Source: Mesorhizobium sp. M4B.F.Ca.ET.203.01.1.1
Lineage (GTDB): Bacteria; Pseudomonadota; Alphaproteobacteria; Rhizobiales; Rhizobiaceae
NCBI RefSeq assembly: GCF_004791025.1
Contig: NZ_SRUO01000003.1
Location: 1 to 64,000, forward strand
Direction: 5' to 3'
DNA: 64,000 bases
In this document: piece after piece, positions 34,041 through 43,286 of the stretch
How the letters are laid out: every line of letters begins with the position of its first letter
How positions within the stretch are numbered: the first letter of the stretch is position 1
Made by a program: the position numbers and the translations under genes
The notes under the pieces: generated by a model
Told to the model about the DNA's origin: nothing
The model's database searches: none
What the model saw: the letters and a program-made list of their open reading frames with translations, nothing else

Positions 34041-35342
34041 TCAGCCCTTGGTTTCCGGCGCGGCGTTCGCGCCGGCCGGATGTCCGCCGCCGCCCTTGTT
34101 CTTTTCCAGCACCGCCTCGGTGATCGAATTCGGCAGCCTGCGCGGCGTCTCGATCAGCCCGAGCACCGGCAGCGCGACCAGGAAGAAGGCGAAGTAGAAC
34201 AGTGTCGCCATCTGCGCCATGAACACATAGCTGCCTTCGGCCGGCTGCGAGCCCAGCCATCCGAGCAGGATGGCGTCGGCCACGAACAGCCAGAAGAACA
34301 GCTTGTACCAGGGGCGGTAGACCGCCGAGCGCACCTTGGACGTGTCGAGCCACGGCACCAGGAACAGCATGGCGATGGCGCCGAACATGCACAGCACGCC
34401 GCCGAGCTTGGAGTTGATCGGCCCGATGTTGAAGGTGATGGCGCGCAGGATCGCGTAGAACGGCAGGAAGTACCATTCCGGCACGATATGGGCAGGCGTC
34501 TTCAGCGGGTTGGCGACCGTGTAGTTGTCCGGGTGGCCAAGGAAGTTCGGCAGGTAGAAGACGAAATAGGCGAAGACGAACAGGAACACGATCATGCCGA
34601 ACGCGTCCTTGATGGTGGCGTAAGGCGTGAAGGCAACGGTATCGGTCTTCGACTTGACCTCGATGCCGGTCGGGTTCGACTGCCCGACGACATGCAGCGC
34701 CCAGATATGCAGCACGACGACGCCGGCGATCATGAACGGCAACAGGTAATGCAGCGCGAAGAAGCGGTTCAGCGTCGGGTTGTCGACGGCAAAGCCGCCG
34801 AGCAGCAGTTCCTGGATCCAGTTGCCGACCAACGGAATGGCGCTGAAGAAGCCGGTGATGACGGTGGCGCCCCAGAAGCTCATCTGTCCCCAGGGCAGCA
34901 CATAGCCCATGAAGCCGGTCGCCATCATCAGCAGGTAGATGATGCAGCCGAGGATCCACAGCAGCTCGCGCGGCGCCTTGTAGGAGCCGTAATAGAGGCC
35001 GCGGAAAATGTGGATGTAGACGGCGACGAAGAAGAACGAGGCGCCGTTGGAATGGAGATAGCGCAGCAGCCAGCCCGAATTCACGTCGCGCATGATCTTC
35101 TCGACCGAATCGAAGGCGAGCGTGGTGTCCGACGTGTAGTGCATGGCCAGCACGATGCCGGTCAGGATCTGCGACGCCAGCATGATCGACAGGATGCCGC
35201 CGAACGTCCACATGTAGTTGAGGTTGCGCGGCACCGGATAGGCGACGAAGCTATCATAGACCAGCCTGGGCAGCGGCATGCGGGCGTCGAACCAGCGTCC
35301 GAGACCGGTCTTGGGCGTATAGGTCGAGTGTCCCTCGCTCAT
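34041..35342 (-). CDS. petB: Cytochrome b of the bc1 complex
   Basis: A 433-residue, eight-helix membrane protein that carries both b haems and the quinone sites. Seen: the histidine-bearing helices [20 protein letters not shown] and [17 protein letters not shown], the Qo-site [14 protein letters not shown], and [17 protein letters not shown]. The extra 24 residues at the C terminus are Gly/Ala-rich. ATG 35342 begins [11 protein letters not shown]. It lies between petA and petC with gaps of 16 and 20 bases. Confidence 0.97.
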   Translation of the reverse strand: MSEGHSTYTPKTGLGRWFDARMPLPRLVYDSFVAYPVPRNLNYMWTFGGILSIMLASQILTGIVLAMHYTSDTTLAFDSVEKIMRDVNSGWLLRYLHSNGASFFFVAVYIHIFRGLYYGSYKAPRELLWILGCIIYLLMMATGFMGYVLPWGQMSFWGATVITGFFSAIPLVGNWIQELLLGGFAVDNPTLNRFFALHYLLPFMIAGVVVLHIWALHVVGQSNPTGIEVKSKTDTVAFTPYATIKDAFGMIVFLFVFAYFVFYLPNFLGHPDNYTVANPLKTPAHIVPEWYFLPFYAILRAITFNIGPINSKLGGVLCMFGAIAMLFLVPWLDTSKVRSAVYRPWYKLFFWLFVADAILLGWLGSQPAEGSYVFMAQMATLFYFAFFLVALPVLGLIETPRRLPNSITEAVLEKNKGGGGHPAGANAAPETKG

Positions 35343-35358
35343 CGAAATATCCCCTGCC

Positions 35359-35919
35359 TCAACCGATAAGGATCTTGGTATCGGAAATGAACTTGAATAC
35401 CGGCACCGCCATGTTCTCGGGCGCCGGGCCTTTGCGGATGCGGCCGGCGGTGTCGTACACCGAGCCGTGGCACGGGCAGAACCAGCCGCCGAAATCGCCT
35501 TCCTGGCCAAGCGGGATGCAGCCGAGGTGGGTGCAGACCTGGACCATGACCATCCAGGCTTCCTTGCCGGGCGTCGTGCGGTTGGCGTCGGTCGCCGGAG
35601 CGTCGGCCGGCAAATTGGCGTTGCGGGCGATCGGGTCCTTGAGGTCGGCGAGATTGACGGCCTCGCCGTCCTTCATCTCCTTCTCGGTGCGATTGCGCAC
35701 CACGACCGGCTTGCCGCGCCACTTCACGATCAGCGACGTTCCCGGCGTCAGCGACGAGACGTCCACTTCGACCGAGGCCAGCGCCAGCGTCGAGGCGTCG
35801 GGGCGCATCTGGTCGATGAACGGCCATGCGACGGCCCCCGCGCCGACCACGGCGGCCGTGCCGGTGGCGACATAAAGGAAATCACGACGGTTGGGATCGT
35901 GGGTATCGGTTGCGCTCAC
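35359..35919 (-). CDS. petA: Rieske iron-sulfur subunit of the bc1 complex
   Basis: A 186-residue protein. The N terminus has a twin-arginine motif ([11 protein letters not shown]) and one membrane helix, so it is exported folded by the Tat system and stays anchored. The [2Fe-2S] ligands are in CTHLGC and CPCHGS. It takes electrons from ubiquinol at the Qo site. The start is GTG 35919, with AGGATCAGG upstream. It is the first gene of petABC. Confidence 0.96.
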   Translation of the reverse strand: MSATDTHDPNRRDFLYVATGTAAVVGAGAVAWPFIDQMRPDASTLALASVEVDVSSLTPGTSLIVKWRGKPVVVRNRTEKEMKDGEAVNLADLKDPIARNANLPADAPATDANRTTPGKEAWMVMVQVCTHLGCIPLGQEGDFGGWFCPCHGSVYDTAGRIRKGPAPENMAVPVFKFISDTKILIG

Positions 35920-36231
35920 GGGTGCCTGATCCTTTCGCCTCTTCCGTGCCGGCGGCCGAGCCTTGTCCCCGCTCAATCGCGCCGGCCCGACAGCGCATGG
36001 CGAACAGGCTAGCGAATTCCTCCGGCATTTGGAGTTCGGTTTATGCGTGAAGCCCGTTTTTGTCCAGTCGGGTGAAGGCACAAGGTCAGATTGTCGCGGG
36101 GGTAAAATCCGATGCCGGACGGCGCTGCGCCGAAGGGTCGCCAAACAGCCCGAAACGACCGCAAAAACAACGGCGATCATTGCCACGCCTTTGCCTCGAC
36201 AGTCGGCGCCGGCTCGGTCTATTCTGCCCTC

Positions 36232-36576
36232 ATGGCGCACGTCATCGACCGCGACAAATGGGCCAGGATGCCCGACCGTTGGCAAGGCGAGCTCGAATGC
36301 GGCGCCTGGGGCTCCAACTCCTGCCTGATCTTCAATTATCTGCCCGGAACCGGCGGCGGTCCGCGCCTGCACCGGCATCCCTACGCGGAGATCTTCATCG
36401 TCCGCCAGGGCAGCGGCCTGTTCACGGTCGGCGACCGGGAGATCGAGGCATTCGCCGGCCAGATCGTGATCGTGCCGCCCAACACGGCGCACAAATTCAC
36501 CAATCTCGGCCCCGGCCCGCTGGAGACCATCGATATTCACGAGAACGGCAGCTTCGTCACCGAGTGGCTGGAGTAG
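36232..36576 (+). CDS. Cupin-domain protein
   Basis: A 114-residue single-cupin protein. Motif 1 is PRLHRHPYAEIFIVRQGSGL (two His, one Glu) and motif 2 is IVPPNTAHKFTNLG (one His), giving a complete metal site. Small cupins of this kind may be isomerases, dioxygenases or sugar-binding sensors; nothing decides here. ATG 36232 begins MAHVIDRDKW. It is alone on the plus strand, divergent from petA and converging on the DUF6665-like gene. Confidence 0.9.
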   Translation: MAHVIDRDKWARMPDRWQGELECGAWGSNSCLIFNYLPGTGGGPRLHRHPYAEIFIVRQGSGLFTVGDREIEAFAGQIVIVPPNTAHKFTNLGPGPLETIDIHENGSFVTEWLE

Positions 36577-36610
36577 ATCCCCGGTACGGCAAGAGACCCG
36601 AAGGCAGCGC

Positions 36611-36925
36611 CTATTTCGCGCCGAGCCTGACCAGGACTGCCCTCGGTATGTCGTATTCGCGGATCACCGCATCGTGCTTGCGCAACCCGCAGAGCTCGCG
36701 CTGGATGAAATAGGCATGCACGGCCTCGGCGGCGTCCTTGAGCAGTCGCGGCCGCCGCTCCTCGTCGTCGCCGTTCTCGCGCAGTCTGGCCAACGTCGCC
36801 TCGACGCGCTGGCCGGCGCGGCCGAGAGCCGCCGCCTTTTCGGCGAGGATCTCGTGGCCGAGCAGGTCGAGTGCGCTCTCCTGCGCGCCCGCGCGTCCGA
36901 AATTGGAGGGCATGCGAACCGACAT
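36611..36925 (-). CDS. Small conserved helical protein (DUF6665-like)
   Basis: A 104-residue soluble protein, mostly alpha-helical: AGAQESALDLLGHEILAEKA, then a long charged helix ending AYFIQRELCGLRKHD and a C-terminal IREYDIPRAVLVRLG. The family label DUF6665 is from recall and unproven. It starts (ATG 36925, GGAAGAG upstream) nine bases after the stop of the ABC exporter gene, so it is the last gene of that operon and may serve the exporter. Confidence 0.75.
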   Translation of the reverse strand: MSVRMPSNFGRAGAQESALDLLGHEILAEKAAALGRAGQRVEATLARLRENGDDEERRPRLLKDAAEAVHAYFIQRELCGLRKHDAVIREYDIPRAVLVRLGAK

Positions 36926-36933
36926 TGCTCTTC

Positions 36934-38817
36934 CTACTCCGCCGGCCGCGTCTCTTCCAGCACGCTTTCCTCGTTGAACAGGAAGCCGCCCGACTGCCGC
37001 TTCCACAGCCGCGCGTAAAGCCCGTCCAGCGCCACCAGCTCGTCATGCGTGCCCTGTTCGATGATCCGCCCGCCGTCGAGCACCACCAGCCGGTCGAGTG
37101 CCGCGATCGTCGACAGCCGGTGCGCGATGGCAATCACGGTCTTGTTCTCCATCAGCCGCGTCAGATTCTCCTGGATCGCCGCCTCGATGTCGGAATCGAG
37201 CGCCGAGGTCGCCTCGTCGAGGATCAGGATCGGCGCATCCTTGAGGAAGACGCGAGCGATTGCCACACGCTGGCGCTGGCCGCCAGACAGCTTCACGCCG
37301 CGTTCGCCGACATAGGCTTCGTAGCCGCTGCGCTCGCGGTTGTCGCGCAGGCCCATGATGAACTCGTGTGCCTCGGCCCTCCGCGCCGCCGCGATCACTT
37401 GCGTCTCGGTCGCGCCCGGCATGCCGAGCTTGATGTTGTCGCGCAGCGAGCGGTGGAACAGGGCCGTGTCCTGGCTGACCACGCCGATATTGGCGCGCAG
37501 CGAATTCTGCGTCACCTGCGCGATATCCTGGCCGTCGATCAGGATCTTGCCGCCCTCGAGGTCGTAGAGGCGCAGGATCAGATTGGCCAGCGTCGTCTTG
37601 CCGGCTCCCGATGGGCCGACCAGCCCGACCTTCTCGCCGGGCCTGACGACGAGGTCGATGCCGTCGAGCACGCCCGCCCCCTTGCCGTAATGGAAAGTCA
37701 CGTTCTTCACATCGATGCGGCCGCCGGCCACGATCAATTCCTTGGCGTCCGGCGCGTCGGTGAGGCCGAGCGGCTGCGAGATCAACGCCTTGGAGTTCTC
37801 CAGCACGCCGAGGTTCCTCAGGATGCCGTTGAGCTGCATCATCACCCGGCCGAGCAGCATGTTGAGCCGCAGGACGAGCGAAAGCGTGAAGGCAACGGCG
37901 CCGACGGTGATCGAGCCTTCGAGCCATAGATAGATGGCAAAGCTGGCGATGGCGGTGATCATGACGCCCGACAGCGTCGTCAGCGCCATGCGCACGCCGG
38001 TCAGCCGGCGGGTGAACGGGCGCAGGGCGTCCAGATAGATGTCGAAACCGCTCCGGATGTAGCGATCGTCGCCATCGGCCGAAAACAGCTTCAGCGTCTG
38101 CACGTTGGAGTAGGAATCGACGATTCGGCCATTGATCATCGAGCCGGCCTCGGCGGTCGCCTCGGCGTGCCTGCGGATCGCCGGCAGATAGCGCTTGGCC
38201 AGAAAGCCGAAGGCGGCGATCCAGAGCACCACAAGCACCGCCAGCCTGAGATCGAGGCCGGCGACCAGCGCCAGCGTCGTCACCGTATAGACGATCATGA
38301 ACCAGATGACCTCGATGAAGCTCTCCATCAGGTCGCCGGTGGCCTGCCCCGCCTGCCAGACCTTGGTGGCGATGCGGCCGGCGAAGTCGTTCTGGAAGAA
38401 GGCGTAGGACTGGCGCGAGACATGGCGATGCGCCTGCCAGCGCACCAGATTGTAGAAGCCGGGCGTGATCGTCTGCTCGTCGACCAGTGCCGAGAGCCCG
38501 ACGACCAGCGTGCGGATGATCAGCACCACCGCGCCCATGAACAGGAGCTCGGGACCGGCGGCGATCCACAGCGCATGCCAACTGCGCTCGCCGGGCAGCT
38601 GGTCGAGGATGTCGACCAGCCGCCCGACGAAATAGAACAGCCCGGCCTCGACCAGCGGTGCAATGCCGCCAATGACCAGCATTGTGAAGAAGGCGAGCTT
38701 CGCCTGTCCGACATAGTGCCAGAGGAAGCCGCCGACACCGGTCGGTGGCCGAAGGTTCGCCGGCTCGCGGAACGGATAGACCCAACGCTCGAACCAGCGA
38801 TAGACGGCTGTCATCAT
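36934..38817 (-). CDS. ABC exporter, fused membrane and ATPase domains (second of a pair)
   Basis: A 627-residue half-transporter: six transmembrane helices (about 50-345), then an ATPase with Walker A GPSGAGKTTL, signature LSGGQRQRVAIARV and Walker B ILILDEATSALD. It is about half identical to the protein encoded next to it, with a gap of only ten bases, so the two probably form a heterodimeric exporter. Both ATPase sites appear intact, unlike heterodimers with one degenerate site. The export direction follows from the ABCB-like fold; the substrate is unknown. Confidence 0.93.
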   Translation of the reverse strand: MMTAVYRWFERWVYPFREPANLRPPTGVGGFLWHYVGQAKLAFFTMLVIGGIAPLVEAGLFYFVGRLVDILDQLPGERSWHALWIAAGPELLFMGAVVLIIRTLVVGLSALVDEQTITPGFYNLVRWQAHRHVSRQSYAFFQNDFAGRIATKVWQAGQATGDLMESFIEVIWFMIVYTVTTLALVAGLDLRLAVLVVLWIAAFGFLAKRYLPAIRRHAEATAEAGSMINGRIVDSYSNVQTLKLFSADGDDRYIRSGFDIYLDALRPFTRRLTGVRMALTTLSGVMITAIASFAIYLWLEGSITVGAVAFTLSLVLRLNMLLGRVMMQLNGILRNLGVLENSKALISQPLGLTDAPDAKELIVAGGRIDVKNVTFHYGKGAGVLDGIDLVVRPGEKVGLVGPSGAGKTTLANLILRLYDLEGGKILIDGQDIAQVTQNSLRANIGVVSQDTALFHRSLRDNIKLGMPGATETQVIAAARRAEAHEFIMGLRDNRERSGYEAYVGERGVKLSGGQRQRVAIARVFLKDAPILILDEATSALDSDIEAAIQENLTRLMENKTVIAIAHRLSTIAALDRLVVLDGGRIIEQGTHDELVALDGLYARLWKRQSGGFLFNEESVLEETRPAE

Positions 38818-38827
38818 GCGGTGGCCA

Positions 38828-40708
38828 TCATTCTGCAGCTTGACCCTTGGCCCCGATGTCGTTGGCGGCCTCGGCCGGCGCCTCGTCGAGCAAGAAGCCG
38901 CCCGACTGGCGTTGCCAGAGCTGCGCATAGAGTCCGCCCTTGCCGACGAGGTCGTCATGCGAACCTTGCTCGATGACGCGGCCTTTATCCATGACGACGA
39001 GCCTGTCCATCGCGGCGATGGTCGACAGCCGATGCGCGATGGCGATGACGGTCTTGCCCTGCATCAGCCTGTAGAGGTTCTCCTGGATCGCCGCCTCGGC
39101 CTCGGAATCGAGCGCCGACGTCGCCTCGTCGAGGATGAGGATCGGCGCGTCCTTCAGCATGACGCGGGCAATGGCGATGCGCTGCCGCTGTCCGCCCGAC
39201 AGTTTGACGCCGCGGTCGCCGACATGGGCATCGAACCCGGTGCGGCCGTTGGCGTCGATCAGCCCGCCTATGAAATCCAGCGCCTCTGCCCGCCCCGCCG
39301 CCTCGAGCAGCATCTCATCGGTGGCATCCGGCCGGCCATAGAGGATGTTCTCGCGCACCGAGCGGTGCAGCAGCGAGGTGTCCTGCGTCACCATGCCGAT
39401 CTGCGCACGCAGCGAGTCCTGCCTCACCGACGCGATCTCCTGGCCGTCGATCAGGATCTGGCCGGCTTCGAGGTCGTAAAAGCGCAGCAGCAGATTGACC
39501 AGCGTCGACTTGCCGGCGCCTGAGCGGCCGACGATGCCGACCTTCTCGCCCGGCTTCACCGTCAGCGACAGGTTCTCGATGACGCCCTTCTGCTTGCCGT
39601 AGTGGAAGCGGATGTCGTCGAAGCGGATTTCGCCGCGTGTGACGGCGATGTCCTTTGCGCCGGGCCGGTCCTCGACCAGGCGCGGCAGCGAGATCGATTG
39701 GATCCCGTCCTGCACCGTGCCGATGTTCTCGAACAGGCCGGACATCTCCCACATGATCCACTGCGACATGCCCCACATCCTGAGCACCAGGCCGATGACC
39801 ACGGCGACGGCGCCGATCGTCACCGCCTGGCCGAGCCACAGCCACAGCGACAGCGCGGTGACGGAAAACAGCAGCAGCGCGTTGAGGATATAGAGCAGGC
39901 CGTAGAGCACCGTCACCAGCCGCATCGAGCGGTAGACCGTCTCGAGGAAGCCTGACATGCCCTCCTTCGCGAAGCTGGCCTCGCGGCGCGCATGGGAAAA
40001 CAGCTTGACCGTCTGGATGTTGCTGTAGCTGTCGACGACGCGGCCGGTCATGGTCGAGCGCGCATTGGCCTGCTCCTCGCCGACTTTGCCGAGCCGCGGA
40101 ATGAAGTAGCGTAGCAGCCCGATATAGCCGACCAGCCAGATCGCGAGCGGCGCCGCCAGGCGCCAGTCGGCCGAACCGACGATGAACAGCATGCCGAGGA
40201 AGTAGACGATGACGTAGTTGAGCACGTCGATGAGCTTGATGACGCATTCGCGCACGGCGAGCGCCGTCTGCATCAGCTTGGTGGCGATGCGGCCGGCGAA
40301 CTCGTCCTGATAGAAGGCCATCGACTGCTTCAAGAGGTAGCGATGCACCTGCCAGCGGATGCGCATGGGGTAGTTGCCCATCAGCGTCTGCTGGTTGAGA
40401 AGCGAGTGGAACCACACGGTGCCCGGCAGCGCGAACAGCACGACGAAAGCCATGCCAGCGAGCTTCCAGCTCTCGGTCTGCAGGAAAGTCTCGCGATTCT
40501 GCCCCGAGAGCCAGTCGACGATGCGGCCCATAAAGCCGAACATCCACACTTCGGCGACGGCAATCGCCGTCACCAGGAGCGCGTCGAGGATGATGTAGGG
40601 CCAGGCGCCGCGCGTGTAATGCACGCAGAAGGCGACCAGCGTCTTCGGCGGTTCGACCGGCTCCGCGGCCGGGAACGGATCGAGCTTGTTTTCAAACCAG
40701 CGGAACAT
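38828..40708 (-). CDS. ABC exporter, fused membrane and ATPase domains (first of a pair)
   Basis: A 626-residue half-transporter with the same plan as its downstream neighbour: membrane domain at about 25-340, then GRSGAGKSTLVNLLLRFYD, LSGGQRQRIAIARVMLKDAP and LILDEATSALDSEAEAAI. It begins MFRWFENKLDPFPAAEP, closely matching the partner's MTAVYRWFERWVYPFREP. ATG 40708 lies 25 bases after the stop of a small hypothetical gene, so the operon may be four genes: hypothetical, two exporters and the DUF6665-like protein. Confidence 0.93.
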   Translation of the reverse strand: MFRWFENKLDPFPAAEPVEPPKTLVAFCVHYTRGAWPYIILDALLVTAIAVAEVWMFGFMGRIVDWLSGQNRETFLQTESWKLAGMAFVVLFALPGTVWFHSLLNQQTLMGNYPMRIRWQVHRYLLKQSMAFYQDEFAGRIATKLMQTALAVRECVIKLIDVLNYVIVYFLGMLFIVGSADWRLAAPLAIWLVGYIGLLRYFIPRLGKVGEEQANARSTMTGRVVDSYSNIQTVKLFSHARREASFAKEGMSGFLETVYRSMRLVTVLYGLLYILNALLLFSVTALSLWLWLGQAVTIGAVAVVIGLVLRMWGMSQWIMWEMSGLFENIGTVQDGIQSISLPRLVEDRPGAKDIAVTRGEIRFDDIRFHYGKQKGVIENLSLTVKPGEKVGIVGRSGAGKSTLVNLLLRFYDLEAGQILIDGQEIASVRQDSLRAQIGMVTQDTSLLHRSVRENILYGRPDATDEMLLEAAGRAEALDFIGGLIDANGRTGFDAHVGDRGVKLSGGQRQRIAIARVMLKDAPILILDEATSALDSEAEAAIQENLYRLMQGKTVIAIAHRLSTIAAMDRLVVMDKGRVIEQGSHDDLVGKGGLYAQLWQRQSGGFLLDEAPAEAANDIGAKGQAAE

Positions 40709-40733
40709 TGCAGGCACTCGACTGTCTATGCGC

Positions 40734-41150
40734 TCACGCGGCGCGGGATTGATGGACAAGCTTGCTCGACCGCGCAGCGCCGCGGGCCGGCGATGCAGAA
40801 TCATCTGCATCGCCGGCCCTGCTTCGCGCAATATAGGGTGTCGCGGGCTTTTCGCCGACAGGCTCAGCCGACGATCCTGACGCCCCGGAGTTTCCGGGCG
40901 AAAAACTGGCGCCTGCCCGGCCTTTCGCGCCGGGCCGGATCAGCCTGATGATGCGGCGCACCAGCGAAGGCCGGCTGTGGTCAGGCACGGCGCGCGAGAA
41001 GTCGACGTCCGGCAGCATGCCGCGATGCGGACGCCGGCGCGTCTCGGCGTGGACTGCCGACGAGTAGGTCTCGCCGACCAGCAGCGCCCAGGTCGCCATC
41101 CTGCGCTCGTGCAGGCTTCTGGAGCCGGGTATATTGTAGGGATCGAACAT
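40734..41150 (-). CDS. Hypothetical basic protein upstream of the ABC exporter pair
   Basis: A 138-residue protein that I do not recognise. It begins MFDPYNIPGSRSLHERRM, continues with a possible short hydrophobic helix (WALLVGETYSSAV) and a basic segment LVRRIIRLIRPG, and ends in a Ser/Ala/Gly-rich tail. ATG 41150 has GGAGG eight bases upstream. The frame is open further to ATG 41327, which also has a GAAGGA site and would give 197 residues, but the extra part has poor codon bias. Being 25 bases from the exporter gene suggests shared transcription. Confidence 0.6.
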   Translation of the reverse strand: MFDPYNIPGSRSLHERRMATWALLVGETYSSAVHAETRRRPHRGMLPDVDFSRAVPDHSRPSLVRRIIRLIRPGAKGRAGASFSPGNSGASGSSAEPVGEKPATPYIARSRAGDADDSASPARGAARSSKLVHQSRAA

Positions 41151-41393
41151 CGGTCCATCCTCCATGTGCAAATGCGATAAAAAGGGTGACGCAACATCGA
41201 CTTCCGGCATTCGGCCGAAGCGGCCGAGTACTTCGGTGCGCGCAGCGTCGGTCCGGACATGACGGCAGGCGTCAGTCAGGACACGGTCAGGTGGGGCGTC
41301 GGGCCCCTTTGGGCGTTTGAAGAACATCGCAGGATTCCTTCGAGAACCGAAAACTGGGTTCGGCGGGAATCGGTGCGATCAAGTCTTAGAGAG

Positions 41394-41471
41394 TCAGGAG
41401 AATCGTCGTACCGAAACCGCCGCGGAGCGCATAAGGCGCCAGGAGGGGCGCTGGTTGTGCATGGTCATCAT
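41394..41471 (-). CDS. Possible 25-residue leader peptide or micro-protein
   Basis: On the minus strand, GGAGGGGG stands a few bases before ATG 41471, opening a 25-codon frame that ends at TGA 41394-41396. The peptide begins MMTMHNQRPSWRLM and ends in SVRRFS, so it is very basic. It lies upstream of the hypothetical gene and ABC exporter operon. The strong RBS is the only evidence; it may be a leader peptide, a micro-protein or chance. The rest of 41151-41611 shows no other gene. Confidence 0.35.
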   Translation of the reverse strand: MMTMHNQRPSWRLMRSAAVSVRRFS

Positions 41472-41611
41472 GAATTCCCCCTCCATCGGTTCGGGTTGAC
41501 AATGAGAGGCGTATACTCGACTTCGCAGAAAATGACCACCCGCCAGTCCAGCAATCTGCGAAACCTGGAAATCTCTGTGGCCGATCTGCCACTTATTAGA
41601 AAGACGCGGAA

Positions 41612-42070
41612 ATGAACGACCGTCTCCGCATCGCGCTCTACCAGCCTGACATCGCCGGCAACACCGGAACGATCCTGCGCTTCGCCGCCTGTCTCGGCCT
41701 TGGCGTCGACATCATCGAGCCGGCCGGCTTCCCGCTCTCCGACCGGGCGCTGAAACGGGCCGGCATGGACTACCTCGAAATGGCCGATCTGACCCGGCAT
41801 GTCGACTGGAACGCCTTCGCGCAATGGCGCGCGGGCGACGCGCGTCGGCTGGTGCTGCTCACCACCAAAGCCGCTGCCGCCTATACGGACTTTGCCTTTG
41901 CCGATGGAGACATTCTGCTTTTCGGTCGCGAATCCGCAGGCGTGCCGGATCCGGTCCATGACGCTGCGGATGCGCGCCTGACCATCCCGATGCGGCCGGG
42001 CGCGCGCAGCATCAATGTCGCGCTGTCCGTCGCCATGGTCGCTGGCGAAGCGATCCGCCAGCTCGCATAG
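41612..42070 (+). CDS. trmL: tRNA (cytidine(34)-2'-O)-methyltransferase
   Basis: A 152-residue SPOUT-fold enzyme that methylates the wobble base of tRNA-Leu. Seen: IALYQPDIAGNTGTILRFAA at the front, and the knot motifs LLFGRESAGVPD and RSINVALSVAMVAGEA at the end. The length is standard for the minimal TrmL. ATG 41612 has an AAGACGCGGAA-type RBS. Confidence 0.95.
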   Translation: MNDRLRIALYQPDIAGNTGTILRFAACLGLGVDIIEPAGFPLSDRALKRAGMDYLEMADLTRHVDWNAFAQWRAGDARRLVLLTTKAAAAYTDFAFADGDILLFGRESAGVPDPVHDAADARLTIPMRPGARSINVALSVAMVAGEAIRQLA

Positions 42071-42185
42071 GATCCGCGATCCGCCGTCCCTGCCGTCACC
42101 GAGGGCCGTGGTTTCTCCAGTCAGTCTCGTCCAGGCGCACATCGCCTTCTCCTGCATTTGCCCGATCAGGATTTCTTCGCTACAA

Positions 42186-42203
42186 GCTCAACTTAACTTG
42201 AGG
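42186..42203 (+). promoter_or_regulatory. SoxR box upstream of soxR
   Basis: GCTCAACTTAACTTGAGG matches the SoxR consensus CCTCAAGTTAACTTGAGG at 16 of 18 positions and is nearly symmetrical. It ends 18 bases before the soxR start codon. SoxR binds such sites between -35 and -10 elements that are spaced too widely. The position suggests soxR controls itself; no soxS gene is near. Confidence 0.85.
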
Positions 42204-42221
42204 TCAAGCGGAAAGTAGCAG

Positions 42222-42665
42222 ATGGCTCCAGCAACGGAATTGACGGTCGGCCAGGTGGCCATGCGCAGCGGCGTCGCCGTATCGGCGCTGCACTTCTACG
42301 AGACGCGCGGGCTGATCCGCAGCCACCGCACGGCCGGCAACCAGCGGCGCTACAGCCGCGACGTGCTGCGGCGCGTGGCGATCATCCGGGTCGCCCAGGA
42401 GGTCGGCATCTCGCTCTCCGAGATCGCCGCGGCGCTTCAATCCCTGCCCGAGGGCCGCACCCCGACGCGCGAGGATTGGAATCTGCTTTCAACGGCTTGG
42501 CGCGACGGGCTCGACCACAAGATCGCCCAGTTGAAGAAGCTGCGCGACGGCCTGAGCGACTGCATCGGCTGCGGCTGCATGTCGATCGACAAATGCCCGC
42601 TCAGGAACAAGGAAGACCGGCTGGCGCGAGAGGGCACTGGCGCGAGGCGCCTGATAGCCTCCTGA
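42222..42665 (+). CDS. soxR: Redox-sensitive transcriptional activator SoxR
   Basis: A 147-residue MerR-family regulator. The N-terminal winged helix contains [20 protein letters not shown]. The [2Fe-2S] cluster motif [12 protein letters not shown] (Cys114, 117, 119, 125) is the C-x2-C-x-C-x5-C pattern unique to SoxR. Oxidation of the cluster by redox-cycling compounds switches on transcription. A matching operator lies just upstream. Outside enterobacteria SoxR usually acts directly on efflux or monooxygenase genes; its targets here are not in view. Confidence 0.97.
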   Translation: MAPATELTVGQVAMRSGVAVSALHFYETRGLIRSHRTAGNQRRYSRDVLRRVAIIRVAQEVGISLSEIAAALQSLPEGRTPTREDWNLLSTAWRDGLDHKIAQLKKLRDGLSDCIGCGCMSIDKCPLRNKEDRLAREGTGARRLIAS

Positions 42666-42709
42666 GCGGAAGCGATGCGAATTAATGACAGGTACGGAAG
42701 GAATCCGCT

Positions 42710-42910
42710 GTGCTGGGACATCTAGTTCAAGCTGAGGAAGAGACACAGTTGATCGCGATCTATCGGATCGATTCCGGCGGCACACCAACGCTCTATACCT
42801 CCTTGAGTTTCGATGAGGCGCGGAAAATGGGCCCGGAAAAATTCGGCAAACTGCTTGGCGAAAACCTGATTCTGGATTCGCCGAAATTGCGCGATCTGTT
42901 CTCGTTGTGA
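42710..42910 (+). CDS. Small hypothetical protein
   Basis: A 66-residue soluble protein that I do not recognise. It starts at GTG 42710 with GGAAGGA eight bases upstream. The content is mixed and fold-like: TQLIAIYRIDSGGTPTLYTS, then EARKMGPEKFGKLLGENLIL. It follows soxR by 44 bases on the same strand and could be co-transcribed with it. The stop is six bases from the end of the converging gene. Confidence 0.6.
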   Translation: MLGHLVQAEEETQLIAIYRIDSGGTPTLYTSLSFDEARKMGPEKFGKLLGENLILDSPKLRDLFSL

Positions 42911-42916
42911 CGCCGC

Positions 42917-43174
42917 TCAATCCGCCGCCGGCAGCCGCCTTATCGTGAATTCGATGACGTCGCCCGGCCGTTCGAACCAGCTTTCGATCTCGGTCCAGTA
43001 GGCCTGCTTGGGAAAGCGCTCGAACCATTCCTTGGCCTTGAGGCGGGCGTCCGAGCGCGGCAGGACGAAGGTCTCGCGCAGGAAGCCGTCGCGCGGCATG
43101 CGCTCGCGCTCGGCGCGCGAACGGTCGAGCCTCTTCTTCAAGCCATCCAGCGGCGGTCTTGCCGGGGTGCGCAC
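42917..43174 (-). CDS. Small conserved hypothetical protein
   Basis: An 85-residue protein. The N-terminal half is basic and helical (DGLKKRLDRSRAERERMPRD). The C-terminal half, FVLPRSDARLKAKEWFERFP then YWTEIESWFERPGDVIEFTI, looks like a compact fold. I recognise the kind of protein from rhizobial genomes but no function. It is divergent from hemF, with about 110 bases in between. Confidence 0.7.
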   Translation of the reverse strand: MRTPARPPLDGLKKRLDRSRAERERMPRDGFLRETFVLPRSDARLKAKEWFERFPKQAYWTEIESWFERPGDVIEFTIRRLPAAD

Positions 43175-43286
43175 GAAGGAACTCCTTGCACCGTGGTCAG
43201 ACGGGACTTGACCCTTGCCCCTAAGAGATTAGGGATCGCGCCCGGAAAAGACGAGTCCTTTATCGTCCGCGACTGGAGACCTGATT

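Noticed and set aside
34080-35369. Open frame of 429 codons on the plus strand
   Set aside because: It is opposite petB, which is unmistakable. The translation is almost entirely charged (many R, E, D, Q, H), the mirror of membrane-helix codons.
41495-41516. TTGACA followed by TATACT as a promoter for trmL
   Set aside because: The two hexamers are only ten bases apart, far from the 16-18 needed by a housekeeping sigma factor.
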